Positions 1-14,500 of a stretch of 64,000 nt of DNA are shown here, one piece after another. The DNA lies in the NCBI GenBank assembly GCA_947044365.1, contig OX345644.1, positions 5,090,577-5,154,576 on the forward strand, written 5' to 3'. Made by a program: the position numbers and the translations under genes. The notes under the pieces are model-generated. The model saw only the letters and a program-made list of their open reading frames with translations, was not told the DNA's origin and did not search any database. The DNA comes from Petrosia ficiformis (lineage: Eukaryota; Porifera; Demospongiae; Haplosclerida; Petrosiidae). Positions within the stretch are counted from its first letter, which is position 1, and every line of letters starts with the position of its first letter.

Positions 1-514
1 AATGTACGTATACAATACATACTCACATAAGTGATACAAATTTGTTTATATTATATACATTAAACCCTGTGGAAAGCAATTGTAGGGATGGCCCTATGGG
101 CCATTAAAACTGTAAGTAAGTAAGGATGAAACAAACAATTATAAAAAAATAGATCTTTTTGCTTCGAATCAGATATTCAGAAACAACATCAATAATTGTA
201 GGGATAAATTTCGCCATATATCTTGTTTTTTTTTTTACTATTTAAGTTTAAACATTATAAATTAAATGTAGCCATGGTACAGGATTGTCGTATATATAGA
301 AAATGGACTCATAATTATATTATTTTTAATGTTTTATGACCATAAAAAATATTATCAAGATCAATATATTCATTTCTTACCAGACATCTATCTTCTCAAG
401 GTCAGAAAAGAGAATGACCATGAGTTATATATGTATATAAAAAGCCTATCATCAATTTACTTTGCATGATTCATAGCTAATGTATATTTTAATCAGTCAT
501 ATTCTTTCCTGTAG

Positions 515-902
<388 letters not shown>

Positions 903-903
903 T

Positions 904-2537
904 AAAACTAAACAATATTAATTGTTTGACTGTTTTGAAAGTAAGTAAACAAAGATTCAGCTAGTTATATTATTTGGAAATGAGACTAGATATATCATGC
1001 TGACTTAACATGTGACATGATTGTGATCATTACTTTCAATTTTTTACACACACACACTAACCATTATTGAGCCAATTTGGCCCAAAACTACACATGTATG
1101 AATGAGTGTGTCCTTATTGTAGAAGATGTTCTTAATTTAAAGGGATGGCCTGTGGAAAAAATGGTCCTCCATACATGTACATTATAAATTACAAATAAGA
1201 CATTAAAAGATGTGCCAATAGATAACATCCAGTGTATCTATTGTTATCTACAACTAATAAGATCTTGAAGATAGCTAATAAAGTAGAAATTTGTAGAATT
1301 GTAAATTATTTGTTTGTAGTATTAATTTTATGTATTGTTGCGAATTATTTTGGGTGTGTATTGCAACCGCCTTTAAATGCCCTTATTTTATAGGGTTCTT
1401 ATGGACACACATGATAAAGCAGATGATTTTTTAAAGTTCTAATTAATCTCTCGTCAATCTTTTTATTTTTAAGAGGTGTCCGGAGAGAGAGATTCCTTAC
1501 TTAGATTTAGCTTATATAGTATATACACATAATATGGGTAACTGACTAAATAAAAGTGTTCACTACTTTCATTTTAGTTATTAAAATAGACTTGTAAGTT
1601 AGTTATAGTTTAAAGTTTAAAGTCACAGTGCCTTACTGAAAGGTGTTTTAGTTTTATTTAATGGATCTCGTGAAATTCTGACCAATAAAATTGCAGGAAA
1701 GGCATCACCAGCACTTTAAATCACATAATGCATTAACCTCATGCCGCCACATATTGCACTGTAAAGGGTACTATAATTACTGGTAATAGTTATCTTAAAC
1801 ATCACTTCATGTCTAATTTATATTCTTTTCAGATACTAAATAACTAACATCTCACATCCGGATGATATCTAATATCTTTTTCAGTAATAATAATAATAAT
1901 TAATGATATTTATTAGTTATTATTTTATTATTAAAATTAATAGTAATTTCTATGGAACTGACCGTTGAATCATCAGTGAAGGTATTACTGTAATAATTAA
2001 AGAGTATAAATTGATGTTCACTTGTATCATCGATATCATCGCCTGGATGCCATGAGAATGATGAAATACTAATTCCCCAAACATTATGGAAAATAAATCC
2101 TTCAGATCTTAATTTTGTGGTAACAGGAAATTGAACACTCATAACAACATTGATTGAAGGTAGGAACAGAATCACGAACATTAATTACTACTTTTATCAC
2201 TGCTAATTAATTGTGGTGCTTGAGCTGTTAAATTTGAAGTTTTTTACTTGTGAACATGTACATTATACATAATTTCAAAATGCACTAAAACTGCCTGACT
2301 TGTTTTCTGCATAATTATATACATCTTAAATACAATATCCCTTGAGGTAACATCAAAGTCTTGAAAATTAAAGTCCAACTTTTTGCAAAGTACAAAAATT
2401 AATATATTGTGATGTACATTAATATATAATATATATATATAATATATAATTATACAGACATGTAGCGAAATCAATAAACATCAGTGCATTTTATAACAAG
2501 CAGATAATTATAATTCACTTAATAGTAGTTGTTAAAT
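904..2537. other. Intergenic region between the AHCYL and IQSEC 3' ends
   Basis: No coding exon recognised. It holds A+T-rich sequence and pieces of dispersed repeats. A segment at about 1063-1100 (ATTGAGCCAATTTGGCCCA) matches inverted or related copies near 16296-16330 and 33805-33985. A segment at 1668-1800 matches 37008-37440. The stretch 1555-1660 resembles 34690-34860. Short reading frames on the minus strand (1900-2474) show no family resemblance. Confidence 0.6.
1668..1800 (+). repeat. Dispersed repeat, copy 1 (second copy at 37008-37440)
   Basis: Begins with GTGAAATTCTGACCAATAAA, followed by ATTGCAGGAAAGGCATCACC and then the motif ATCACATAATGCA. Near-identical blocks occur in the same order at about 37008-37130, and a further shared block (CACTGTA-AGGGTACTATAA) continues at 1755-1790 and 37390-37420. 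No coding potential seen. Probably a non-autonomous element, but ends were not fixed. Confidence 0.6.
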
Positions 2538-5500
2538 TTATTTTACAGATGAAATTCTGTTTCCTTTCTTCTTCTTGTCCTTCAAATCAGATCTGAATCT
2601 AAAAATACTAGATTCTGTTGGTACTGACATCCGCGTAGTGGTATTATAACCATTGTGAGAAGGGGATGTGTTTGCTGACAAACTTCCTCTATGTTGAAGT
2701 GTTGCTGATCGGTTATTGGTAGCATCAGGAATTACCTTCATTACACGTCTTGGTTCAGGTGTACGAGAACGAGGTTCTGGACTTGTTATGCGATCCTACA
2801 TGTAATGAAAGTGTAATTATAGTATGACATGAGTAGTGATTATCAAGCAGTCTTCATTATTCATCAAAGTTCTGCTCCACCTTATCAAAATCCCAGCTAT
2901 ACCAGTGGAGCTGGTTGGGGTATTGTAATTTCTATATTAGATAAAGATCAACAACTGGATAGAGTAGAAGGATTGACCATAAATAGACATAGTTTAAAAT
3001 ACTAAGGTAGTATTATCTGCCACTACACTAGTACAGTGTTACCAAAGCATCATAGCATATCAAGCCTTTACTTAGAAGTTGAATTTGAAAGACATGATGT
3101 ATGGGGTACTGTGCTGTGCCTATTGGCAAATTAATTTTCAGAGGGGGCAAATGCCCCCACCTCCTAATTGAAACAATGCTGTTAAATACCATTTATATAT
3201 TCAGTCGCAATAACATGGTAACTGTATATTGCTAGAGCCTTAATTCAAGAGTACTCTAAGGAATATACAGACCCAACCATCTCTGTTAATAATACATACA
3301 CACACACTACACACACTACACACACTACACAGACACACACAGATACACAGATACACAGACACACACTACACAAACACACACCACACACACTACACAGACA
3401 CACAGACACACTACACAGACACACACACTACACAGACACACAAACACACAGACACACACAGATACACAGACACACACTACACACACTACACAAACACACA
3501 GACACACACCACACACACTACACAGATACACAGACACACACATTACACAGACACAAACACACAGACACACACAGATACACACTACACACACTACACAAAC
3601 ACACAGACACACACTACACAGACACACAGACACACACACTACACAGACACAAACACACAGACACAAACACACAGATACACACTACACACACTACACAAAC
3701 ACACACAGATACACAGATACACAGACACACACTACACAAACACACACCACACACACTATACAGACACACAGAGACACAGACACACACTACACAGACACAC
3801 ACACTACACAGACACAAACACACAGACACACACAGATACACACTACACACACTACACAAACACACACAGATACACAGACACACACTACACAGATACACAG
3901 ACACACACACTACACAGACACAAACACACAGACACACACAGATACACACTACACACACTACACAAACACACAGACACACACTACACAGACACACACTACA
4001 CAGACACACACACTACACAGACACACAAACACACACTACACACACTACACAAACACACAGACACACACCACACACTACACACACTACACAGACACACACA
4101 CTACACAGACACAAACACACAGACACACACAGATACACACTACACACAGAGACACAGACACACACACTACACAGATACACACTACACAGACACACAAACA
4201 CACACTACACAGACTACACAAACACACAGACACACACCACACACTACACACACAACACAGACACACAGACTACACAGACACAAACACACAGACACACACA
4301 GATACACACTACACAGACTACACAGACACACACTACACAGACTACACAGACACACACTACACACACTACACAGATACACAGACACACACTACACACACTA
4401 CACAAACACACAGACACACACTACACACTACACACACTACACAGACACACACACTACACAGACACAAACACACAGACACACACAGATACACACTACACAC
4501 ACCACACAAACACACAGACACAGACTACACAGACACACACTACACAGACTACACAGACACACACTACACACACTACACAGATACACAGACACACACTACA
4601 CACACACACACAGACACATAGACACAAACACACAGACACACACACTACACAGACACACAAACACGCAGACACACAGATACGCAGACACACAAACAGACAC
4701 ACAGACATACACACACACGCTACACAGACACACACTACACAAACACACACTATACGGACACACACACTACACAAACACACAGACACACACTAGAGACACA
4801 CAGACACACACACCTGATCATGCTGTATATTTCGTGAAGGTGATAAATAGACAGTTGTGGGTAAAGAGGTAATAGTTGGAATGGGACTGGTGGTATGAGG
4901 TGAATCAAATCCAGAATCTTTACTTGAACGTTTCGTAGGATCAGTTTCCTGTGAATAAAATAATTTTACCATCATTTTCAAAGCAAGTACTTTCAACTAC
5001 AATATTGATTATAATTATACATGTACAATTGTACATGTACAATTGTACATGTACATTTACATGTACTTTTTTGTGTATAAATGTACAGGTAAAGTGGAAA
5101 AGAAAGTGTATTGAAATTCATAGGGATTCACACTTGATGTAACATTAATTTTCAACATATGTACATGTTCATACACTACAGTGTCATTTATTATGTGTAC
5201 TTACCATATGATTTGTAGTAGCATTACGATGAACATCAACCTCATCATTAATAATCACATGAAGATCCTGTAAAAGGATACAGATACCACATGTACATAT
5301 GAGTATAACAATTGCAATAATTGTTTGTCATCTGCTCAATTATTGATCTTATAATCCTCTTGGTAATTTGAAAACAAAAATACATGTATCAATATAATTA
5401 TGTAATACCACAAATGTGATGTACTGATAAGAGATATTTCCGATATTTCAATAAATCTATTATTATAACTCGGACACATGTATGTACCAATAACTAATAC

Positions 5501-8500
5501 TGATACCAGACATGAGGAAATAGTAATAGATAATTTAAAAACTGAGATAATAGTATTAGTAATAGTAATAGACAGTCAAGTAATAGTTTAGTAATAGTAA
5601 TATACAAGTTCAATATTGAGGTAATGGAAATAGTAATTGTAATTGACTTTAAGTAATTGGTAATAGTAATATATTACATTGACTTAGGAGGTGATAGTAA
5701 TAGTAATAGTAATAGTAATATATTACATTGACTTAGGAGGTGATAGTAATAGTAATATATTACATTGACTAGGAGGTGATAGTAATAGTAATAGTAATCT
5801 ACTGATTTTTAATGTAATAGTAACAGTAATAGTAACATATTACATTGACTTAGGAGGTGATAGTAATAGTAATAGTAATAGTAATAGTGATAGTAATATA
5901 TTACATTGACTTAGGAGGTGATAGTGATAGTAATATATTACATTGACTTAGGAGGTGATAGTGATAGTAATATATTACATTGACTTAGGAGGTGATAGTG
6001 ATAGTAATATATTACATTGACTTAGGAGGTGATAGTAATAGTAATATATTACATTGACTTAGGAGGTGATAGTGATAGTAATATATTACATTGACTTAGG
6101 AGGTGATAGTAATAGTAATATATTACATTGACTTAGAAGGTAATAGTAATAGTAATATATTACATTGACTTAGAAGGTAATAGTAATAGTAATATATTAC
6201 ATTGACTTAGGAGGTGATAGTGATAGTAATATATTACATTGACTTAGAAGGTAATAGTAATAGTAATATATTACATTGACTTAGGAGGTGATAGTAATAG
6301 TAATATACCGTAGATTGGGGTTTAATTGCGTGATTTAATAATTGCGAACGAGGGTTTTCAAGATACATTGCGAATCCAATAATTGCGATTGTTAACCTTA
6401 CCCCAAAATTAAAGTGGGTGTTTTTGTTATATCACCAAATTTAATTATTTTAAAATGTGTGGGCGGAGTGTCTAATAACTCACATTTACAGCTTCTATAA
6501 CTCTCAAATTTTATAAGACTCAGAATTCTATCTTGCTTTGCTGCAGAGAAGAGGCGTTAAGAAATCCAGAGATGTAAAATTTATTCTTCGTCATCACAAG
6601 GAAGACTGTAAGGCGAGTGCTTCAAAGTTTAGTAGTCTATGGGTAACGGCCACTTCTATACTCGCCTGTATAAGTTCCACATTTTAAACAAGACTGAGTT
6701 TTAACTTACTGAGTTTGCTTAAAATATCGATGAAGTCTCATTGTACTGGTAGAAGATAATCACTTGTTAGATTTGACACTCGAGCATGAGGTAGCCACGT
6801 GGTCATGTGATAATTATTCATTGCGTAATCTTTTTCTTGCGAATCAATTGATTGCGAGCTCTACAAAACCTCGCAATTTGCAATTATTAGATGCTCGCAA
6901 TTAAAACCCGATCTACGGTATTACATTGACTTAGGAGGTGATAGTGATAGTAATATATTACATTGACTTAGGAGGTGATAGTAATAGTAATATATTACAT
7001 TGACTTAGGAGGTGATAGTGATAGTAATATATTACATTGACTTAGGAGGTGATAGTAATAGTAATATATTACATTGACTTAGGAGGTGATAGTGATAGTA
7101 ATATATTACATTGACTTAGGAGGTGATAGTAATAGTAATATATTACATTGACTTAGGAGGTGATAGTGATAGTAATATATTACATTGACTTAGGAGGTGA
7201 TAGTAATAGTAATATATTACATTGACTTAGGAGGTGATAGTGATAGTAATATATTACATTGACTTAGGAGGTGATAGTAATAGTAATATATTACATTGAC
7301 TTAGGAGGTGATAGTGATAGTAATATATTACATTGACTTAGAAGGTAATAGTAATAGTAATATATTACATTGACTTAGGAGGTAATAGTAATAGTAATAT
7401 ATTACATTGACTTAGAAGGTAATAGTAATAGTAATATATTACATTGACTTAGAAGGTAATAGTAATAGTAATATATTACATTGACTTAGGAGGTAATAGT
7501 GATAGTAATATATTACATTGACTTAGGAGGTAATAGTGATAGTAATATATTACATTGACTTAGGAGGTGATAGTGATAGTAATATATTACATTATATTGC
7601 ATTGTAATTGACCCCATGTCTGATATTATATTTAATTTGTAGTATTTGATTCTTTCAATGAAAATGAGCATTTCCTAAATAATAATTATGAGTATCATAA
7701 AAGTGATTAACGATGTTATAATCACAAGAAATGACATTATTAGTACACGTATTACAATATCAGTTTTTTTTTTCAGATCAATACCAATTGTTGATACAAT
7801 TATTGGTGCATCATTAAACATGTATATATGACATTACATGTAAATGTACATACATGTACATTGTGTATATGTAAATGCAGTTATTGCTGGACATGTAGTT
7901 TTAGTGATTGTTCCATCATTTCAATGCTTGCAAGCTAATGTGAAATACATATAGTAGTAACTACAAACAAATACACACATACCGGCTGAATGACATGTAG
8001 GCAGGCAGGGTTTCATGAAGAATTTTTAGTAAGCGAGAGGAAAAGCCTGATGTATTTCACAAAAGCAACATTTTTTGCTCATTCAAATATTATCTTTGCA
8101 GCAGACCAACAAGCTGTTTCTTATTCCATGATTAATATTCATAGATTTTCCCCATAACTCAATGTTCAAATTCTCATATGATTTTAGGGAGTGGAGGGAA
8201 GGGGTTTTGGACTTACATGTGCTGATGATGATAATGCTTTTGATGTCAACAGATCTCCTGGAGAGTCAGACGTAACAAGATCAGATTCTACACTGTTTGT
8301 TTTTTTGTTCTTCATAGACAGATCAGAAATCCTTTCCCTCTCAAGTTCTTGTAACTACATAAAATTAAATATGGAAAGAAACATATGGTACATGACTTTA
8401 CTACATAATAATTTCAGCTACACTTAATAAGGTGATATGATAGTCAACTGTACTTCTAAATATAGGTTAGATACTGTATTTGAGGTTTCTACATGCAACA

Positions 8501-11500
8501 GAACTACTGTGGAAACAGTTTAATTACTGAGGGCGGAGCCCGAAGTAATTAATGTTTCCAAGGTAGTTCTATTGCACGTGGAAACCAAGAATACAGTATC
8601 TAAGCAATTTAGATTATAGCTATTACTTTGTTGGATAGAAGACATAACAAGAAAGCCATGTGGTACTCTTCTTTAGCTGCAGAAAGATAGCAAGGTGATC
8701 GATAGCACGAGTGTTTTGCTCTCGAGGGATACGCCCACATCTTGATTTTGTCAGCTGTGTAACTGAAGATTTTAGCTTACTTAGTTGGACAGAAGACCTT
8801 TTAAGAAGGCTGTGGATATTAAAACCATTCTTCGTTTGTTGATAGAAAGCAGCTAGACGAGTGTTTTTATAAATGCCATTGTCGGCAGTCAACACCCACA
8901 CTTTAGCTACTTTCTCAGTCGATCGCTTGTAAAAATCAACAGATCCAGCCTTACAACAAACTTTGCTTCTGTTCTTTGTGTGAAATTTTTATAGCAACAT
9001 TGCAACAGGTTTACTAAGTAATTATAGGTTTACTAATCAATTAAAGTAGGTTTAATATGGAATTTATAAACCTCTAATTGACCAATCAAATTACAGCATT
9101 TTAATAAGCTATAATCTAAGTAGTACTATACTACTACTTTGTACTGTAATCATAATAATGCAAGAATTCCCTTTACATTTGTGATAACATACATGTAGTA
9201 CTAAGGTGTAACATTGTGTAGTACATTCAAAGTACAGTGTACTTCACTCACAATGTACACTGTAGTCAATGGAAGTACAGTGATAGTATGTAAACTATAA
9301 TGTCAAGTATTGTATAATTATGATTCATGATTGTTTATGCAAAACCAGTCATTTCACTACTACTATTATTGATTGATTGTTGATACAAGTATACAAATGT
9401 GGAAGGGAGTGCATTTGGGATTAACTAAATTCACATATTTAAAATAACTATACTTACAACTTATAACCAAAGTTGGTTTGTCTCGTCATAGTCAAAATGT
9501 AAAGGGGGAATTAAATGTCCCTCCCTCAATAAAATATTATGTAGTTACTAATAGAACAGTGATAACACATACAATGATTGTTTTAAGACATGCTCTCCTA
9601 CTATAATCACATTCTCACATCAAATGATATCTTTTGTAACACAAATATATATACAGTGATTATTAAAGAAAATGAGAACAAACCTCTTGAATAGCCTCAG
9701 ATATTCTATTAATCAGTCTTGTTCGATCACCTTCACTGTCACAATTACAACAGTATGTCTGTAATAAGAACAAAAAAACAACATTATAACTTACATGTAC
9801 ATGTACACATGTACATGTACATTATGTGTGTGTACAAAACTGTAACTCAAGAATTGTCAATATCCTACACATACATACAATTAGATCTTCAGATACATGT
9901 ATTATTTCAGGATAATAATGGATCAAATAATAATTATTACAAACAAAAAATATCTGTTGTATGGATCATTAGACATACACACACAGTCACACACACATAC
10001 ACATAAACACAGACACAGACACATAGACACATAGACACATAGACAAAGACATACTGAGACACAGACACACATTGACACATATACAAAGACACATAGATAC
10101 AGACACAGACACATAGACAAAGACGGACACACACAGACACACATACAAAGGAACATACATGTAATTACAGACACATATACACAGACACACAAAGACACAG
10201 ACACAGATACATAAACACACACACAAACATACATGAAAATACAGATACATACATGTATATGCAGACACACATAGACACAGAGAACAAAGACATACATACA
10301 CACTTAGACACAGACACACATTGAAACATATACAGACTCATAGGTACAGACACACCCACACCCACACACACACACCTGTTTACAAAACGTAGCAATGTAA
10401 ACATGAGATCATAATGTCATAATGTTCATGTACATACTGTACGTGCACGGTCATGATAATACTACGTACATATTATCACTATTTACTGTACTTATATGGC
10501 ATCTACATGTATGCTACTAATAATCATATCATAGTTTAAATGTCTACTCCTTATGTACATGTACACATATGTACATGTAATACATACGTGGTGTATACCC
10601 TTACCTCACCACTCATTTCATGTTGTAAACATACACCATACTTGTAATCTATAGATTGAGATATTAGTAATAAGAGACTTACACATGTACATACACCATC
10701 ACATACACACACATACACATCCTCTTATAAAAAAATTGTCATGGAAACAACACACAGTGTTCTGCCCAGGATATTTAGAGTGGTGGTTGGATTCAACAAG
10801 CGCTGTTTATCCAGTATATACTTAATACTGTCTCAGGAGCCTATATATATATTATCTGAGAGGTGGTTAATTCATCTGAGAGGTAGTTATTCCCGACCAG
10901 TGTGGGCAGAACACTGAACACACATACATTACTATCTAACAGCATTCAGTAATCAAACTGAAATTATAAACAATTCATTATCAAAATTCCATTTCAATTT
11001 TATAGCCATAGAAATGGCACACATATGAAAAAAAAATTTAATTTTAATTCACAAACTGATCGAGCTCTAGCATGAAATAATACTATAATATATACATGTA
11101 CACATGTATACAATATACAAACCCCACCCCCAACAATATATACTCTAATTAAAGTCTTTAGGTTACATGAAATATAACCCATCCGATCACATCATACACA
11201 CTAATCTTACTATGTGTGTTGAATGCTATTGCTTGTGAATTCAGTAGTGTGAAAACCTTCCTAAACTCATATTTGCCAACTGCAACTGGTTTAGTTACCT
11301 GTAGAAAAAGAAATAGGAATGAGGAAGGTGATTATAAAATACAAAGCATTGTGGGGTGAGCTTGTGTGTTATTAAAAAAGATAACTGAGTGGGAATTGAA
11401 CCAGCTCCTTCTGTAGTGAAAGAGAAGTAGCACAAAGGACCCTCAGCTCCAATCGAATGAACACTACACTAAAGAGGTGGGGCTTTATCTTAACCCTAAT

Positions 11501-14500
11501 TAATTACATTACAATTTATTATGGTTTTGAGTAAATCATCATTTACTTACCAACATTATATCATTGAAAAGGAAGAGTGTACGTCTATGTTTACGAATGT
11601 GACGTTTGTTCATGTCATTGACTTGAAACACCTCACACTGTTGAAGAAATCTTCTTTGAGCATTTAACATTGGCTACAGAAAATGACAAGTAATTAATAT
11701 AATAGTTAACAGATACATGTGAACTCATAGAGTAAAATATACACACTTGTGCATACAGACATGCATAGCAACAAGATTGGGATGGTACCTTATTAAACAA
11801 ACTACTTCCATGAACAGTAAGTAGCAACAGTTTAACAGTACATATATTTACATGTACATGTGTATGTATAGGTTATATGGATGTAGTTTAATTTCGTTGA
11901 TGAGGTACTAGTTTAATTTCGTTGCTGAGGTACTATCCCTAGCAATTTTGTTTGTGTACTTTTTCAGTATTGATGATCTTTCATGTTTTATAATTATTAT
12001 TATATACTTTATAATTGTTATACTCACAGGACATCCACTGCCTACAATCTGTTTTCTAATCTCTGAAACATGATGAGTATGATCTTTACCAGTTTCAAAT
12101 TCCTTTTGTTGTATGTTATCATAGATAGTCAAAAGGAAGTCATCGGGATAATTCTCATCGTCATTAGTGCCTGTATGGTTCAAATACATGTAATTAAACA
12201 CATCTACAGTACAATGTATAATATAATGTTGTAATTATAAACTATCCAATGCTTGTTGATTTTCATTAATGCCAAAGCTAGACAACTGTAAACCTGATAT
12301 TGCAATAACAAGCATGTAGGTACATTAGCAATCATACTCATGTGTTACAGAACACACAAGTCATACATGTACATGTAGGTACATTAGCAATCATACTCAT
12401 GTGTTACAGAACACACAAGTCATACATGTACATGTACTCAACTAATCACAAAATCCATATATATGCAGTACATGTACATGTACATGTATGTATGTGATTA
12501 CTCCATTCATGCATTTCATATTATTGTACTACTGCAATAAAATGACAAGAGCATCTTTTGTGATATTTCAATATTCCAAATAAGGTGGCAGCATGATTAA
12601 TAAAGCGAAAATACATAAATAGGCATACATTCATACAATAATGTATATCATTGATCCTGTCTATTTAGAATAAAACAACACCAAGAACATCAGCTAGTAT
12701 CCTTTTTTCATCATGTCAAGTTTGCAAATATTCAACTGCTTGATTAATTCAAAACCTCTTCACACATTATCAATTTACAGCTGAAGAAAAGGGCCTTAGG
12801 CCGAAATGTTCTTTTCAATAATAAATTAATTTTTTTACCATTATGAATACCGAAAACACAGCACAGAGCCTTTATGGAATTACATACATGTATGTAACTC
12901 TATTCCTATGTTGCTACATGTAGTAGATTCACTGAATGATTTAAATACTTGAAAAAGAATTAACTGAATACACTTGCAGTCTCATTCTAGTGATGTACTG
13001 ATAAGAGATTTTACCGATATTCTGATAAACCGATAATTACTTTAGATATATGTACCGATACCGGTCTGATATTCTGTCTACCTTCTGGTTTCTGATTCTT
13101 TCACAGCATTTTCTCAATAATTATGAGTATCATGTACTAGCAATTAATGATGCTATGATCACAAGAATTGATATATGTTTTAAAATATCAGTTACATGAT
13201 TCATAAATAACTGATACTGATAATAAAATAATGCTCGATAATGACCGATTCCGATTACTGATACATGTATGATCGGTACAATTGACACATACATATTACA
13301 CACCTCTATTCATTCTAAGCCAATCCTTTTTTGTCATGTGTCTTTTGACTGAAGGATTATGTAAGTCTGTATGTAACATCATGATAGCAAATGATAACAC
13401 ATAAGCAGCATCTTCTGATTTGATTATGTCTCCTTGATTGTGCTTATAATACTCAGATGCAAATACCTACATGTAATATATTATGTGTAGTGAGAATTGT
13501 ATATACATGTACATGTACATACATGTATACTTGGTAAATACATTACATCTCATTAAATTTAATTCATAGTAATGTGTATCATCCATTCATTTAATTATAA
13601 CATACTTGCATAATCTTGTCAATCTTCTGTGCTTCTCCCTAAATAATGTGATAATATGTATCAACTAAATCATACTTTGAAAAAATTACACTTTACACAT
13701 TTACAATTATTTAAGCTCACAGGCATTCTGAAGAGCTGTTGAAATTCTCTGATTGCTTCATCAATACTCTTATCAGCTAACTCAATCAGTTCTACAAGAC
13801 ACCTGTAAAGGAATGATATACATGTATGATGGTATATAGAAAGGTATTTGATGCTTAACAAAGCGCAAAACAAGAAAACCATAACCCTGTGACTATTCAA
13901 ATTGGTTCCCAATTGTAAGCTAAAGGTTCACTTGGATCATGACAAATATAATACATGTACATGTATATCCATTGATACAGTATTTTATATATATATATAC
14001 ATGTACATGTAACAAGTTCAACCAATTATTATAATAATTAATTGCATAATAATAAAGTTGTGTAAGCTTCTTTAATCACTCATAATTATTGTATTCTTAT
14101 CATGAGTAGTATACTAATGTGAGAAGAAGACATACAACATATGTTCATCGTTGTCACCTACATGTTACATGTGAGATACAGCCCTAATCATACAACCTTC
14201 AAACCATACACCCATCCAATCATCTAACCATACACCCATCAAATCTAACAATACACCCATCCAATCTTTTAACCATACACCTACCCATCCAATCTTCTAA
14301 CCATACACCCATCCAATCTTTTAACCATACACCTACCCATCCAATCTTCTAACCATACATTTGTACACCCATCCATACACCCATCCAATTTTTTAGCCAT
14401 ACACCTACCCATCCAATCTTCTAACCATACACCCATCCATACACCCATCCAATCTTTTAGCCATACACCTACCCATCTAACCATACACCCTTCTGTCCTA

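Larger units (their letters stand above)
5410..7830. mobile_element. Dispersed element (family C) expanded by an internal minisatellite
   Basis: The left flank (5415-5520, GTGATGTACTGATAAGAGAT onward) and the right flank (7600-7830, with AATAATTATGAGTATCAT and ATCACAAGAA) are both found, in the same order, in a compact copy at 12985-13290. The intervening 2 kb here is a 37-bp tandem array absent from the short copy. The array therefore sits inside a copy of the element. No transposase frame seen. Exact termini not established. Confidence 0.65.

Noticed and set aside
3325..4786. Several overlapping Cys/Val/Leu-rich minus-strand reading frames
   Set aside because: They are translations of the CA/TG satellite in different frames; all lack normal amino-acid composition and lie in an IQSEC intron.
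5540..7590. Possible CRISPR array (regular 37-bp units)
   Set aside because: Units are directly tandem with no unique spacers, and the context is an animal intron; it is a minisatellite.
8623..8901. 92-residue minus-strand frame as a host gene
   Set aside because: Lies wholly inside a MITE-like element and shows no family resemblance.
9923..10404. Four overlapping Cys/Val/Tyr-rich minus-strand frames
   Set aside because: Repeat artefacts of the second CA-rich array between IQSEC exons 10 and 11.
14281..14484. Trp/Gly/Met-rich minus-strand frame
   Set aside because: Translation of the CCATACACCCATCCAATC minisatellite.
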